NCBI GenBank assembly: GCA_030267565.1 | Contig: BRXU01000001.1 | Location: 4,960,001 to 5,024,000, forward strand | DNA from: Pleodorina starrii | Lineage: Eukaryota > Chlorophyta > Chlorophyceae > Chlamydomonadales > Volvocaceae | Reading direction: 5' to 3' | Length of the DNA: 64,000 bases | Shown here: one piece after another, positions 1 through 13,200 of the stretch | Layout of the letters: each line of letters starts with the position of its first letter | Numbering within the stretch: the first letter of the stretch is position 1 | Translations under genes and position numbers: made by a program | Notes under the pieces: model-generated | Database searches by the model: none | The model's input: the letters and a program-made list of their open reading frames with translations, nothing else | What the model was told of the DNA's origin: nothing

Positions 1-3000
1 TTCCTCACCAGCACTTTCTTGGCCACCTCCGCCCCCTCCAGCGCCAGATCAGTCCCCGGTCGAGATCCCGAGCCGCCCTCCGCACACAGCTCCACCCCAT
101 AAAACGTCAACTCCACCTGGAGGGAGAGGGGGGGAGGGGGATTAATACACGTGTGTATGTTTGTGGGGGGGGGGAGAGAGAGAATGAATGAATGAAACAC
201 GGGAAGGAGGGCCGAGTGCAGCAGTCCGAAGGGGCAGGCTGACGGCCCCTCCACTCCCAACTCCCTCAACACAACCTCCACGCCCCCACCCCCGCCCCCC
301 CTCTTCCCCCCCCCTCCCCTCCCCCCCCCACCCGCACCTCCTGCAGTTGTGACGCCCCCTGGCTGCTCCAGAACTGCGCCAGAGTCAGCTCCAGGGTGGC
401 TCCCCCCCGCACACCCAGACTGGTCAGATACTCACTGCCGCCGGACAGAGTCACCTGCAGAGGGGAAGGGGCAGGGGGGGCAGGGGGGGAGGGGGAGAGC
501 AGCGAGGAGATACGCTGAAGAGCTGCGAGGTCGGCGGGTGCCAGGTTATGAGAATGACCGCTAAGGACTCCCGCCCCCGCCCCCCCAAAAAATACCGTCA
601 TAACTCCACACACGGCACCACGCGGCCCTTCCCTCCTCCGTTCTCTGTCCCCACAGCCCTCCTCTCCCCCCAGTCCTCCAAACCGGCCGCAAGGACCGAC
701 CGCGAGACAGACCCCGCGTACGGCACATCTGCCGTACCTGCGTCCTCAGCTCGTGCTGCCTGTAGGAGCTCTCCGGCCGCAACTGAGTGCCCCGGATGAG
801 AAACAGCTTGGGGGTGTCGTACGCAGCCGCCCGCAACGTCAGCTCGGCCCACGTGGCACCCGGAGGTACGGCAACGAACCGCCTGCGGGGGGCGGGGGAG
901 GCGGGTTGGATTGGCTTGGGTTGAGTTGGGTTTCATTATGTGGCCGCATTACCGTATAGCGGATGCAGGGAGCGCAGCGCAGCGGATATCGGATGTACAG
1001 GAGCCGCCAATTACGAGGTTCGAATACCAAAAGCTAAATGTACGAGGTTCGAACACACAGAGCGTTGTATATACCGTACGAGGCTCAAACACACAGAACA
1101 CAGAACTGGACACAAAACCTAAACCCCAAACACAGAGCTGAACATCGGGTCGAATACAAAGAGCTGGACACGAGCCCGCCCCCGGGGATCCGATGCGCGG
1201 GTTCGAAGTCAGGCCCACCCACCCAGCCCCACCCACCCCACCCAGACACACCCCCACCCACCTGTACTCGGTTCCCGGCGTGAAGCTCATAGGGCCCAAC
1301 GACACCGTGGCCACACCGTTGCACCCACCACCATTGACCTCGACATTACCCGAGACCGCTGCCACCGCCCCTACCCCCGCCCCCGCACTCTTGATGCCGT
1401 GGGCCGGCAGGGGCGCCAGGCACACGGCGGCGGGCGGACCCCCCGTCGATGTCACCGCCCCCGGCACCTGACCAGCGGGGAGGGGGGAGGGGTGCGGGTG
1501 TGTGTTGGGGGGTGGGGGGGGGGGCGAGGGGAGGGGTGGCGAGGGGTGAGTACGACATAATACCCTAGTCCAGGGAGGCCGGGGGGAGTCACACCGAATG
1601 TGCTGGTGGTGGGGTGATGGTGATGCGGCGCTGTCGGCTCGGAGCGTCCCCCTTCTCTCCCTTCTCTCCCCCTGCCGTCCTCCCACTCTCCCTCCCTCCC
1701 CCCCTGCCCCCCTCCCTTACCTGCAGCGGCTTTATGACGGTGATGGGCAGCCTGAACAGCGGCCCCCTCTCCCGCGCCTCCACCTCCAGTGCCAGAACCT
1801 CACCGTAGTGCAGACCCGGGGGCAGACGGGAGGGGTCCACCAGAACCTGACACACACACGGGCGGAGGCAGGGAGGGGCAGGGCAGGGGCAGGGCGGGGC
1901 GGGGCGGGCGAGCAAGCGAGGGGGGTTGGGGAGACGAACCGCAGTATACCGGGTGTAGCGGGGGGGGGGAGAGATGGGGGGGGGGTTCAGGGAGTGATAT
2001 GCTCCTTTATAAAATAATGAGATGGGGGGAGGGAGGAGGGAGGGAGGAGGGGGCGCACATACACACACTACGGTACACATACACATACACACCCACGGCC
2101 CCACCTCGAAGGATCGGCCGCCCGAGTGCACCATGAGCGCCGGGGGGCAGGTGACCCACGGGACGGTGGCCTCCAGCGCCAACCGGTCCTCCACATCAAG
2201 TCGGGAGGAGTTGGCGGCGCCCTGAAGGAAGGAGCGACAAAAAGGGGAGGGAGGGGGGGGGTATGTTGTTTGTTTGTTTGTTTGGTTGGTTGGTTCATGA
2301 CAAGCAGTGGATGGTAGCAGTGGGGTGGTGGTGCTGCTGCTGCTACTGCCAAGCGAAAAATCATTTCTTGGCGCAGAGGCTGAGAAGCAGCCAAACAATG
2401 TCCATCCTCCAGGTCGGGGCGGGGCGGGGCGCCGCCAGACAGCCGCCCTGAACCCCCAACTGACTCCAACCCCACCCCCACTAGAGTTTCTCTTCACCCC
2501 TCTCACCCACCCACCCATGCCAGCCCCCCCCCACACACACGCGCACCCATGCCCCCACACCCACACCCACCTCCCTCAGCTTGGGTGTGACCGTGATTCT
2601 GTAGCTCTGCGCCTTCGTGGTCTCGTGTGGCTCCCGCATGTAGATGCCGCGACCCTTGGGTCCGCGACCCTCCGCACACACCGCCTCCAACTCGTACCAG
2701 GGGCCGGGGCACACGCCGGACGCAGAGACCGCAGAGGACGCAGAGGACGCAGAAGAGGCAGACGGGGGAGAGGAAGACGGGGGAGAGGGAGAGGGCCAAG
2801 GAAAAGGCGGTGTTGAGACCTCCGGAGGCGACGGAGGCGTCTGCTGCGCCGCCTCCGAATCGTGCAGCAGGTAGTCCCAGGCCGCCCCGATCTGTTGTCG
2901 TACAAATCAAGTACGGAAAGCACGGGGGAGCACGGGGAGGAGGCTCAGCGGGGGGGGGGCTCGGCGGGGGCTCGGCGGAATGCCATGCCCTTCTGGAGTG

Positions 3001-6000
3001 GAGTAGAGTGGAGTGGAGTGGAGGATGAAGGCTTCACGTCCCTTCCAAGCTGCCCCCAAGTGCTGCTGCACCTCTCTGAGCCCTCCCTGGGCCCTCTGCC
3101 GTACCTGTATGAGGCCCCTGCCGTACGTGAGTACGGCATCCGGCGCGTCCCCTCCCAGCGGCAGCGCCGTGTTCTCCAGCGCCCGCCTCAGCCGGTGCGG
3201 TGAGATGACCGACCCGCGGGTCAGCAGCCCACTCAGCAGCAGCGCGATGCCCCCACAGGCGTTGGGGGAGGACATGCTGGTGCCGTTCATCAGCTGACGA
3301 CGCTGCAAGGCCCGCGGGGGGGGGGGGGGGGAAGGGGGAGGCAGGGGGGAGGCAGGGGGGAGGGGGGTTTTGAGAGTGATTTTGCAAGAAAGAGGGGGAG
3401 GGGGAGGCGGAGGGGAGGCGGGGAGTGAGCGTTACCACCACGAGGTTGGAGTCCTAGCTCCGGAACCCACACGCCCCTGGTGCTCCAAGGGGTATTGGTG
3501 CCCCATAATTGCACCAATCTCCCTTCCCTCATTCCTCCTTCCTTCCTAAACCTTCCCCTCTTATGTCCCTCTCCCTCTCCCCCCTCCTCTCCCCCCCTCT
3601 TCCCCCTCTCGCCTCCTCCTGCCACTTGCCTGCTGCGTCCACTGCGGCACGGGCGCAATGGCCCCCCCTGGAGCCGAGAACGCCACCCCCACGTGTCCGT
3701 CCGGCGTGGGTCCCCTCGAGCTCCAGTTGTACTGCAGTCCCTGGGGGGGTGGCGCCTCCAACACACTGTGCCCCGCGGTGGCCAGCTGGGGGGACACGAA
3801 GGCGCCCACTCCGAACAGCGCAGAGCTGGTGCCGCCTGGGGGTGGGGGGGGGGGCGAATTGGGTTTTAGGGTTTTAGGGTTTTAGGGGGGAAGAAATGGG
3901 AGGGGGTTAAAAACTACGAACCGCGAGGACGGGGAGGTGAGAGGGAGACGGGGAGGGAAACCCTGAACCCCAAACCCTAAACCCTAACGACTGAACCCTA
4001 CAGACTATGAGACTCAGCCTGAAAAAGCCTGAAAACACCTGAAAAGCCTAAAACCCTAAAACCCTGCCCCCTACCCCTGTCCCAGCCCCGGCCCTCCTCA
4101 CCGGGCGCCCCCACGGTGCTCAGCGCCGGCCCCGCGTTCCCCGCAGAGGCCACAAAGATGACGTTGTGGTTCCGTACCAGCTCCGTTGCTAGGGAGATGA
4201 ACCTGAAGGGAGGGAGGGAGAGAGAGAGGGGGGAGGGAGGGAGGGAGGGAGGGAGGGAGGGGGGAGGGGACGAGGTTGCGAGTGAAGTACGGCAAGGGTA
4301 CGGGTTACAGCAACCACCGGCCAGGCCCCGAGGCCACCAGGGGGCTCGGGAGGTAACGCCAGTCCAGTCCAGGGGGGGGAGGGGGACACACCCTCCACAC
4401 CCGCCCCCCCACCCACCCACCCATCTTCCCCCCTCCTACCCACCTGCCCACGTTTGGTGTGGTGGTGGGCTCTCCGTAGCTCATGTTAATCAGGTGGGCA
4501 CCTGAAGGGGGGGGGGAAGGGAGGGAGGGGTTGACAGGGAGGGAGGGAGGGAAGGGAGGGATTGGCAGGGAGGGAGGGAGAGGGGAGGAAGAGGGGGGAG
4601 GGGAGGAAGAGGGGGGGTCAGGGAGTGAAGTATCAGCCAACTCAGCCTCAGCCTCATCCCCGACCTTCCCCCTCAGCCCCATTCAGATCCCCATTCAGCC
4701 CCACTCGTTCGGACTCCGCTTTTCTCCAGCCATCCCATCCACCCCCTTGTCTAAACGGGCATGACCCCCCCTCCAGCCCCCTCACTCGGGCTGCTTTTCT
4801 CTACCCCCCACCTCCCCAGCCCCCCCACCCCCTTACCGTGTTGTCTTGCCGCAATGAGTCCCCGCACCACCCCGGTACCAGTCTCCATGGAACCCAGTCG
4901 GGTGTCACCGATCTTGCAGCTGATGATCTGGGCACCTGAGGGGGGGAGGGGAGCGGAAGGACGGGGAGGAGGTGGAGCGGAAGGGGCCGGGAGGGGGGGC
5001 CGCTCGACAAAGTGCACTAGGGGCGGCAAGGGCTGCGAGGCCCTTCCCGGGGGGTTATCCACGTATAGGCCCTTCCTGGCGTCCCGGGGAGATAATGGTT
5101 ACAGGCCTGTAAGCCACTGCCACTGCCACCGCGGGGTCCGTCCGTTCGCCGGTCTCGCCCCCTCCCCCCACTTCCTTCGCCGCGGAACCCCGTTCTTACC
5201 CTACCCGCCCCCGGCCCCCCCCGCCTCCCAACCTCCATCTCCACCTCCGCCCTCTCCCACTTCCCCTTCCCTCCCCCTCTGCTGTCACCCCCTCTGCTGT
5301 TATCCCCCTCTGCTCTGCTCTGCTCTGCCCCGGTGGCTGGTGCCTCTCTCACCCGGCGCTATTCCGTTGCTGCCCGGGTCTTCCGGAAAGTGCGCTGCGG
5401 TGATCCCAGCCACGTGGGTGCCGTGCGCCCCGCAGTCCACCACAATGGACAGAGTGCGACCGCTGTCCAGAATGTTGAGCACAAAGTTGCAGCTGTCTAG
5501 CTCACTGCGCGGAGAGGGACGGGGGGGGGACAGGGCGGAGAGAGAGGGACACGGGAGGCGGGGGAGGGGCGGGGAATGAGGAAGTGCGATCGGGTATTGG
5601 GGTCTGCGGTCTCACCGGGGGGCTCACCGGGGCACACCGATCGATGGTGCGACCGATTGATCAATCGGGGTTGTAGGGAAGGAGGGAACGGGAAGGGGAG
5701 CGCAGGCGCCCGCCCGCCCGTTCGCTCGTCCTGTCGTACTCCCACCTGAACGTGCCGTACTGTCGCTCCAGGGCGTAGTTGGTTAGCGGCTTGAAGTCCG
5801 CCAGTGCCCCCCTGCCGCTGCCCGGCGGGTGCAGCTGCGAGGTGTCCAGAGCTGCTCGCCACACGGAGCCGTCGTGCCACACCACACAGTCCAGCAGAGG
5901 GCCTGGGGGGGGGGGCACGGGGCACGGATGGATGGGGAGACGCGGTACAGTCATATGGGTTATTGGGTTTCATCCCGAATGTGTGTCCCTCCCCTCCCCA

Positions 6001-8929
6001 AGGGAAGGAAAGCCAGGGAAGCCTACCCTGTGTGTGTGTTTCAGCTCGCTGTGCGCTCCTCCGAAGCCGTCAGGGCCCTTTTCTTCTTCTTCGCCCAACT
6101 GTGAATTCTCCGAATTGCGGCCCTGCCCTACCCTACCCTACCCTGCTCTGCTCTGATATACGCCACTCAGCCCTCCTCCCTTCCCGCCCCTTCCCGCCAC
6201 TCACCCGGGTCCTCGTACTGCTTGGCCAACTCCTGCAGCCAACCAACCAACCAACCAACGAACACGATACCGGTCACCAAACAATCACCGCCAGCGCTAC
6301 CACCGGCCCGGGCCCCAAACCCCAGACCCTCCCCTCCCCTCTCCTCCCCTCCCCTCCCCTCTCCTCCCCGCGTTTCAGGTATGTGTTGGCAGGTATGTGC
6401 CGGGTCCGTTGACCGTCAACGCCACCCCCGTTCCCTCCTTCGCCACCTCCCTGCGGCTTCCGCCTTTATTGCCCACCCCCCGCTCCCTCCGCGCCCGTGT
6501 GTCTTAAACGCACCCCCACCCCCCCACCCCATCCCCACCACCACCCCACCAGGCCCCGCCCCACCTTGAGCATGTTGACCCGCCCCTCCAGCTCCCCCCG
6601 CTCCCTCCTGGCCTCGGGGTCTGAACCCAACTTAGAGGCCGGAGTGCACTTGTCGAATCTGGGGGGAACCACGGGGGGGGGGGGCGGGAAGGGCAGGGGC
6701 GGGGAAGGGCAGGGCAGGGCAGGGACGGAAGAGGGGTGAGATGTGGCTTGTGGGATGCGGGGGCTGTGCGTTTCTGCTTCGTTAATAAAACAAAGGGGGT
6801 AGAGGGGACAGCGTAAGACAGTAGTCCGAATGGGCTGAAGGGAGCTGATCGGCTGGCAGGTGAAGGAGGATGTGGGAGAAGAAGGGGAGACGCAGGGGGG
6901 CGGGCGCTGCCGCCGTGCCTGCCTCGTCCCCGCCGCCCCAAACCTCCGCGCGCTCTGTCAAAGCAACCGCACGGACTGGGGACTGGGGACTGGGGACTGG
7001 GAACTGGGGGATGTGCGACTCGACAAACACGGCCCCGGTGCCCTGGTGCCCACCGCAGTCGCCATCACCCAAATCGCACCCACCCATCCACCCGTCGCAG
7101 CGCTTTTCAGCTCGGTAAGGTTACAGGTATGTTCGGTAAGTATTGCTGGGTTCTGGGTCCGTTCGCTAACGCCATCTCCTTCTCCGCTGCGAATTTCTCT
7201 TTATACCCACCCACCCACCCACCGGACCCTATCCCGGGCTGCTTCAAATGGTCCACAGGTGGGTCGGCAACAGGGTCCGATCGGCAACACAGCCCCCACG
7301 GAACCCACCTGGCCAGCGCCGCCACCGCCTCCGCCACCGCACGCCGCTGCGACTCCTCCCACTTCTTCTTGCGCTCGTCCTTGAGCCGCGTCACCAATGT
7401 ACGACTGATCAGGTCGTACACGTGCTTGCAGCCCACGCGCCACTCCCCTGGAGCACCCGGAGACCCCAACGCAGCGCAGCAGCAGCGAGTGTCAGTGCGA
7501 GTGTCAGTGGGATTGGGGGAGCCGGCCGGGGGGTTCGAACACGGCCGCGTTGTCGTAACATTGACCTGCATCTGAAACGGAAATGCAAATCCCGTTCAGC
7601 CGCCCACCGCCCGACCCACCGACCCACCCAGCCGTCCACCCCCCTCTCCCCCCTCCCCCCTCACCCGCACCCACCCGTCGGGTTGGCCCACTCGGGGTTG
7701 ATCCTCAGCCTCCTGCCGCTAGCCCCCACCACACAGCCCTCCGCGTCGGCCGCCGTCACGCGGGAGGTGTCCACGTCACCGCTGCCCGTACAGTCGATCA
7801 CGTCCAGGATCTGGATCCAGGTAGGGTACGACACGGATCCAGGCCGAGTGCCGTACGGGACACACACACACACACACAGCATTGCGGCGTCGCCGTTGCG
7901 TTAGTGAGTGAGTGGGGCCGCTAGGGGATGCTGCCTGGGAGGGCAGAGACAACCCCTGCAGCGGATCAGCGGCTCAGCCCTAGACAGCAAAACCCAAAAC
8001 CCACACCACTCAGCATCGCACGGTCGCATCCAACTGTCTTTTTGCTTTTTGCATCGCTGGGTGCTGGGTTGGGTTGGGTTGGGCATATCTGCATCCGGAC
8101 CAGCCAACGCAGCAGCTGACGACGGGGTCCACCACCACATACCACACACCACACACCAAACCCAAGACCCAAGACACAACACGGCCCGCCCGCCGTCAGG
8201 ACACGCCGCCGGCGCACGTACTTTCGGCTTGCCGTCGGAGGTGATCTGCAGACCCGCCGCGCCTGAGGGGGGTGTGGCCAGGAGGGCGCGGCAGCAGTGA
8301 TTGGGTGATGGGGTAACGTGGGAGGAGAGGGAGGCGGGGCAGCGGTGGCGCGGTGGCAGGCGGGCGAGGTGGAGCGTGGCGTGATGGTTGGCCTGAAGGG
8401 CGGCTGGTCAACGGTCGGCAGCCAGGTGCTCCTCGAGAGAAGGGGCGAAGGCAGACGGCGATGCGACCAGCGCATTACCTGGGTCAACACCCGTGTCAAA
8501 GATGCAAATCTTGACGCCTCGGCCATCGTACTCCGGGTATGTCTGCGGTGGGGCCGTCAGGCCAATGGGGAGGGATGAGCATTGGGGGAGCTCCCGGAGC
8601 CCCGCATCTTCCCCAGACCCGCCCAGCCTCCAAACGGTACGGTTCGGAAGGGGGCGGACGGTTCGCAGGCCAGCGTTCACCTGCAGGAACTTCAGCGCTC
8701 CTATTTCGGCCTTGGGCATCGCATGGCTGAATAGCGCTGCCACCTCGTCCTCCAGCATGCTGCCGTCCTCGACACGCTCCTCTTCCCAGATACTCCTGTC
8801 TCGCGACACAGTCGCGGCGACTAGAAGCCGACGCTGGGATGGGCGTGCAAGCGCGATTACGGGCAGGCCCGCGCGCGTGCGCGTGGCCAAGTAACGGATA
8901 GGCTGCGCGCCAATACGGAGACAGTGCAT
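1..8929 (-). CDS. TPP2: Tripeptidyl peptidase II (subtilisin-like S8 serine peptidase), 3' end outside window
   Basis: Giant peptidase that removes tripeptides from N-termini downstream of the proteasome. Visible exons, in transcript order: 8929/8758-8681, 8542-8479, 8262-8222, 7810-7675, 7447-7309, 6658-6566, 6232-6205, 5902-5746, 5504-5353, 4935-4837, 4501-4444, 4202-4102, 3835-3631, 3302-3105, 2891-2571, 2221-2105, 1846-1721, 1467-1262, 882-738, 454-339 and 116-1. Boundaries come from splice signals and from continuity with the TPP2 family; the small ones are least certain. The catalytic Asp is in FDTGVDPG (about 8500), His in GAHGTHVAG (about 5430), the oxyanion Asn in SAGNAGP (about 4140) and Ser in [13 protein letters not shown] (about 3280). 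Other family blocks seen are [19 protein letters not shown] and [12 protein letters not shown] Pro/Ser-rich insert (about 2720-2830) is unusual. Introns are packed with purine or pyrimidine tracts. One donor (3630) reads GCAAGT. Two starts are possible: Met at 8929, with an Arg-rich N-terminus, or Met at 8758. Confidence 0.95.
1011..1215. repeat. Short degenerate repeats with GGTTCGAA cores
   Basis: In the TPP2 intron at 883-1261, three to four degenerate copies of TACGAGGTTCGAA / GCGGGTTCGAAGTC occur near 1012, 1040, 1078 and 1197. The core resembles a pol III box B (GGTTCGANNCC). No tRNA cloverleaf or convincing box A is visible. They may be SINE debris or simple local repeats. Confidence 0.35.
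3852..4062. repeat. Interstitial telomere-type repeats in a TPP2 intron
   Basis: About three TTTTAGGG units lie at 3856-3886. CCCTAAA/CCCTAAAA units follow at 3968-3987 and 4046-4062. All are inside the intron between the exons at 3631-3835 and 4102-4202. The G-rich strand faces the C-rich strand, the orientation left by joined chromosome ends. The unit matches the Chlamydomonas telomere repeat. Confidence 0.75.
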
Positions 8930-10212
8930 AATATGTTGAGATCCCCTTGGCGCAACTGGCGCGCTTCGACACTCTTGCAACCTCCTGTGACAGTCAATTG
9001 TAACTTTGCCCTGATCCGTGCCACGAATAAATAATCCTGTCGGATATATCCACCCTTTGATGATATGTGTTTGAAAAACGGCATTGACTTCGGCATGCAA
9101 CGCAATGCGCATTTCGGACATTTCCGTGATCCAACGGACGAGTCGTTTTCGGGCATTCGGCTTGCGTCGTTCATTCACGAGGCATGCTTCAAGCTATAAA
9201 AGCCTTCATGTGTTGCAGCATCGTGTTCGCTGCTGTCCCTCCAAATTTTGGTCACGAGGAGAGCCGGTTACAAAGCAACGTCTCGCGAGGAATCGAATGC
9301 ATTTGACGCTACGGCAAACACGCAAAGCGTTGCATGTAAATCGTTCGGCGCAGCACGTAAACGTAACTTGCATTTTGGTTCCCTCTCAGACTTGACCCGT
9401 GCCCCGGGCAGTTGCTGGCGGTAGACGCCGGAGGAGAAACGCAGCAGCCTGAGGGAGGCGATTGCTGCTAATATCACGAGAATGGCGTTTCAAACAAAGG
9501 CTGGCAGCTCTGATGGGAGGCCGCGATAAGGGCGTCATTGCTGTTTCGTTAAGCCCTGTGCAACGACAAACTGCCAGCGTTTGCGCACCTGTATGCACGA
9601 TTCCATGAACTTGGTGATGCTGTGTGACTGGTCATGTTTTCGGCTCCCAGGACGGCTTCGCAGAACGGCGTCGTACTCGGCGCTGCCGTCGGCTCAATGC
9701 CCCGTTCTCGACCGGCAAGTCCTGCATTTCGCAAACTTCACTTTACTGCCATCGCGCACAACTCCTTTTCCTCATAAACGACTCTGCAGACGCGCAGACC
9801 TCCGTGTGCCGTCGCAACAGTGCAAGGTGCGCAATCCTGCCTTCAACAGAAGGGCGGCCGTTGGGCCTCAGCGCTGCGCCCGCTAAGGTCCTTTAGGCCG
9901 ACCGTTGTGACCTGAAAACATTGAAGAGCTTTCGTCGTCGCTGGAACGCCGCTGCCGCTGGGCTTTCCGCTTCCACTCCGGCCATCACGCGCCCTTTGCC
10001 GCCAAAGCCGGCCGCGGCGTCGGCGACCAACGCCTTGGAACTTGACAGAACGCGTACCTGTTATCCTTCACCAAGCCGCCACCGCCGTGGTCCGGCGTAG
10101 AGCGCTTACGCAGGCAGCGCGAAGCCGACAGCAGCACAGCCTTCCCGAGGCCGCTGCACGAGGTGGCTCCTTTGACCGCCTTCCATCGCCACTTTTCACC
10201 ATTCCTAAACTT
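8930..10212. other. Divergent intergenic region
   Basis: This 1.28-kb region separates the 5' ends of TPP2 (-) and the SAND-like gene (+). It holds no convincing coding region, only short open frames without codon-bias support. A TATAAAAG box lies at 9195-9202 on the plus strand, about 1 kb before the plus-strand start. It could serve an unannotated transcript or the long 5' UTR of that gene. The frame upstream of 10213 is open back to an ATG at 10042, so a 57-residue N-terminal extension is possible. Confidence 0.5.
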
Positions 10213-13200
10213 ATGGAGTCCATGGAGGTTGATGCCGCGCCGGTGGCGCCGCAAGCCAAGGGCGCCGCTGCGGCAGCAAACGCCACGGCCAGCGAGAAGC
10301 CCGCGGCCACCGCGGCGCCGCCCCCCGGCGCCGCCGACTCACAGCAGCCGACCGATACCGCTGCGGCTGTTAAGCCAGCCGGCGGCGGCGAGGCCGCATC
10401 CCCGTCCGCCGCGACTGAGCCCGCAGTCGCCGCCGCTCCGGCCCCCGGCGAGGGCTCAGCCGTTTCCGGCGGGCCCAGCCCCAGCCCCAGCCCCGCGCCA
10501 GGTGCGATGGTGGCTGATCCGCCTGCGGGGCCGGCGGTGACGGCGCGTGCGGCGGCTGGCGCCGCGGCCGCCGCGCCTGCGGGGCCCGCCCCCGTCGGCA
10601 AGGGCCGCCGCGGCAGCGCTTCCGAGGAGGGGGAGGACCTTCCGCTTTCTCTGCAACGCAAGCAGCGACAGCGGCGGCCCCCGGCAGGATGGGACATGGA
10701 CGCCGAGGTGATGGTGCCTCCGAAGAGAGCCAAGGCACGTGGCGGGGGAGGGAGGAGGGGCGGGGCGGGGCGGGGCGGAGGACGCTCTCTGGGGCGCGAG
10801 CGTTTGGGGGGTGCTGGAGTGGCTACTGGGCGGACTACTGGGGTTGGGTTGGGGGGCTGAGGGTTGCGCGGCGCAGCGTGGTCGCGCTCCTCCTCCTCCT
10901 CCACCTCCTCCTCCTCGCGGCCATCGCGGGTGCCCCACCCCCTCCCGCGCCACCTCGTCTCGCCTGGCTTCGCTCCGCTCCGCTCTGCTCTTCGCGAGAG
11001 CCCGCACCCGTACCAACCCCCTACCCCTTCATATCCCAATCTGGGCATCGTCGCTGAACGAATGGCCACCACGCCTCCTCTTTCCTCCCACTGCCTTCCG
11101 CAGACCGAGCCTACTGCCGGAGCGGCGGAGTCCTCGCCGCCCGCCGCCGGCGGCGCAGCCAGCAACGGCATCGCCGCCGCCGGCGCCGGCTTCGGCCTGT
11201 CGCCGCTGTCTGGCGGCGGCGGCAGCATCCCGTACGGCACCCTGTTTTTCCGCGCCCAGGGCCGCAGCCCCAATCTGATGGTTGCCTTTGACGGCTCCTT
11301 CAATCGGCCGCTGCTGTACCGGGAGAATGCGACGGGGATGGAGCCTTCGCCGCTGTCTGAGGCGGAGGCGGCGGAAGAGGGGCCGCCGGAGGAGCTCAAG
11401 TGCCTGGGTGGGTGGGTGGCGGGGTGGGTTGGCTTGGGTGCCTAGGTTGGGTGGGTTGGGTGGTTGATGCCCCTCCTGATGCGAGGTTATCGGGATTCCC
11501 CCCTTGTCGGCGTCCTGTGCCTCACCCCTCTTCCGGCATGACGCAAACTCCCGTCCCGTCCCGGCAATATGCGATGTGTGCACTCCATCGCTGTCCCGCC
11601 TCTCGCGCAGCCCTTCCCCCTTGAGGAGCCCCGCGGCTGCACCCCACACCCCACACGCCCACTGTACTTGTGCCCCTACCTCCGCTGCGCCAAAACCCTG
11701 AACTTGGGCACAACCTAGCCCACAGCGCCCCTTCTGTTGGTGACCTTTAACCTTGATTTGAGCCGTCCTTGCTCCCGTCCTAACTCCCGTCCCGTCCTCC
11801 CGCGTCTCCGTAGGCTTTGCGCGGCAAGACAGCGCGGCAGCGGGCCCCGGCGGCGCGGCGGCTGGCATGCGGCTGGCGAGTCTGGGCGAGGTGACGGGCC
11901 ACTTCCGTACGGTGCTGGATCCCTCGTCGCCGACGTACGGCAAGCGGGAGGGGCCAACGGTGTACGTCATCATTACCTGCGACAAGTCCCGCGGCTGGAT
12001 GTCGTACGAGGTGGGTTTGTGTGCTGTGTGTTGTGTGCGCGCGAGAGAAGGGAAGTAAGAATTGGTAGGGAGGGCGCGCGGAGCCGTAAGCGGGTGTTGT
12101 GATGTGTGTATGTGTGTGCGTGCGTGCTTGACACACGGCCGAGCAGTGACCCACGGGTCGGCCTTGTGCTGGATCCAGCTGGGTCGGCCGTAGACCAGGC
12201 TCGCGGGTCGCGTCGCGTCGCAGCCTCCCTTCCCTTCTCCTTCCCCTCCTCTGCCTTCCGAGTTGCCCCCGTGCCTTGCCTTCTTGCCTTCTGGCGCCGG
12301 TTCTTTTGCCACGGCTCTTCCCTGCCTGCTCTCGTTCCAGCCGGTCCGTCCCTCTCTCGTGAAGCTTGAAGTCCGCCCTCCGCCATCTCCCAACCCTCCC
12401 AACGCCGCGCGATACGATACGCCCGACCCGTATGGCCGACCCGTGGGTCACTGCACCCCCGTTGCGCCCCCGTGGTTGCTGTGCCCATCCGGCTGCTGTT
12501 CACAGATCGACGTCAACGGCAACGTGTGCCCCAAGGTGGTTTACGAGGGTGAGGGCGGCTCGTTGCTGTCCACTACCCCCGCCCAGTTTGAGGCTTCAGT
12601 GGCGCAGAGCAGCGCCAAGAAGTGGCGACACAGCTTCAAGGCGGCAGGTGGGTCGAGACCCACGGGTCGGTGAATGTGGGTTGGGTTCATGGGTTGGGTT
12701 GACGCCGTGCGTTGGGAAGCGGGTCGGTAGAGGTGGGTGGCGGACGTGGGAGGAAGAGCGCCGTGGTGGTGCAAGCAGAGAGCGGTGATTGGTGGTGGCT
12801 TGGGAAGAGGTGGTGGCGAATGTGGGTCGGTTGGTCAGTTGGAGTTGGGAGGGACGAGTCGTATTCCCCAGCACGCTGCAGACATGCGTCGCGTGCCGGG
12901 CACTGCGCGCGTGTGTGTGGCCGGTTGTTCCTTTTGGGGGAGGCGGGTCTCGAGTCCCTTCTACTTTGCCCACGCACTCCACCACTCCACCACTCACCGC
13001 CCTTATGGCACCCCTGTATCGGCCCCTTTGGCCTCCCTTTACCCCCCTCCCACCCGCTACCGTGCCGACCGCCTTTACATGTCAGCGCTCATCGCCTGCC
13101 GGCTTGTCTGCCTGCCTGGTCGCACTGTGTTTCCTCTTGTGCCTGTCGGGTCTCCTGTGCCCTCTGCCGACCCGCCCCCGCTCTTTACCACGACAACAGC

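Noticed and set aside
949..1686. 245-codon minus-strand frame
   Set aside because: Runs through TPP2 introns; only 1262-1467 matches TPP2.
7861..7884. CA microsatellite and other simple repeats in TPP2 introns (e.g. 2266-2295, 4203-4262, 6240-6260)
   Set aside because: Ordinary microsatellites for this genome type; no further signal.
10068..12402. Long minus-strand frames (443 and 457 codons) opposite the SAND-like gene
   Set aside because: Shadow frames of GC-rich exons, without homology, and inconsistent with the intron signals on the plus strand.
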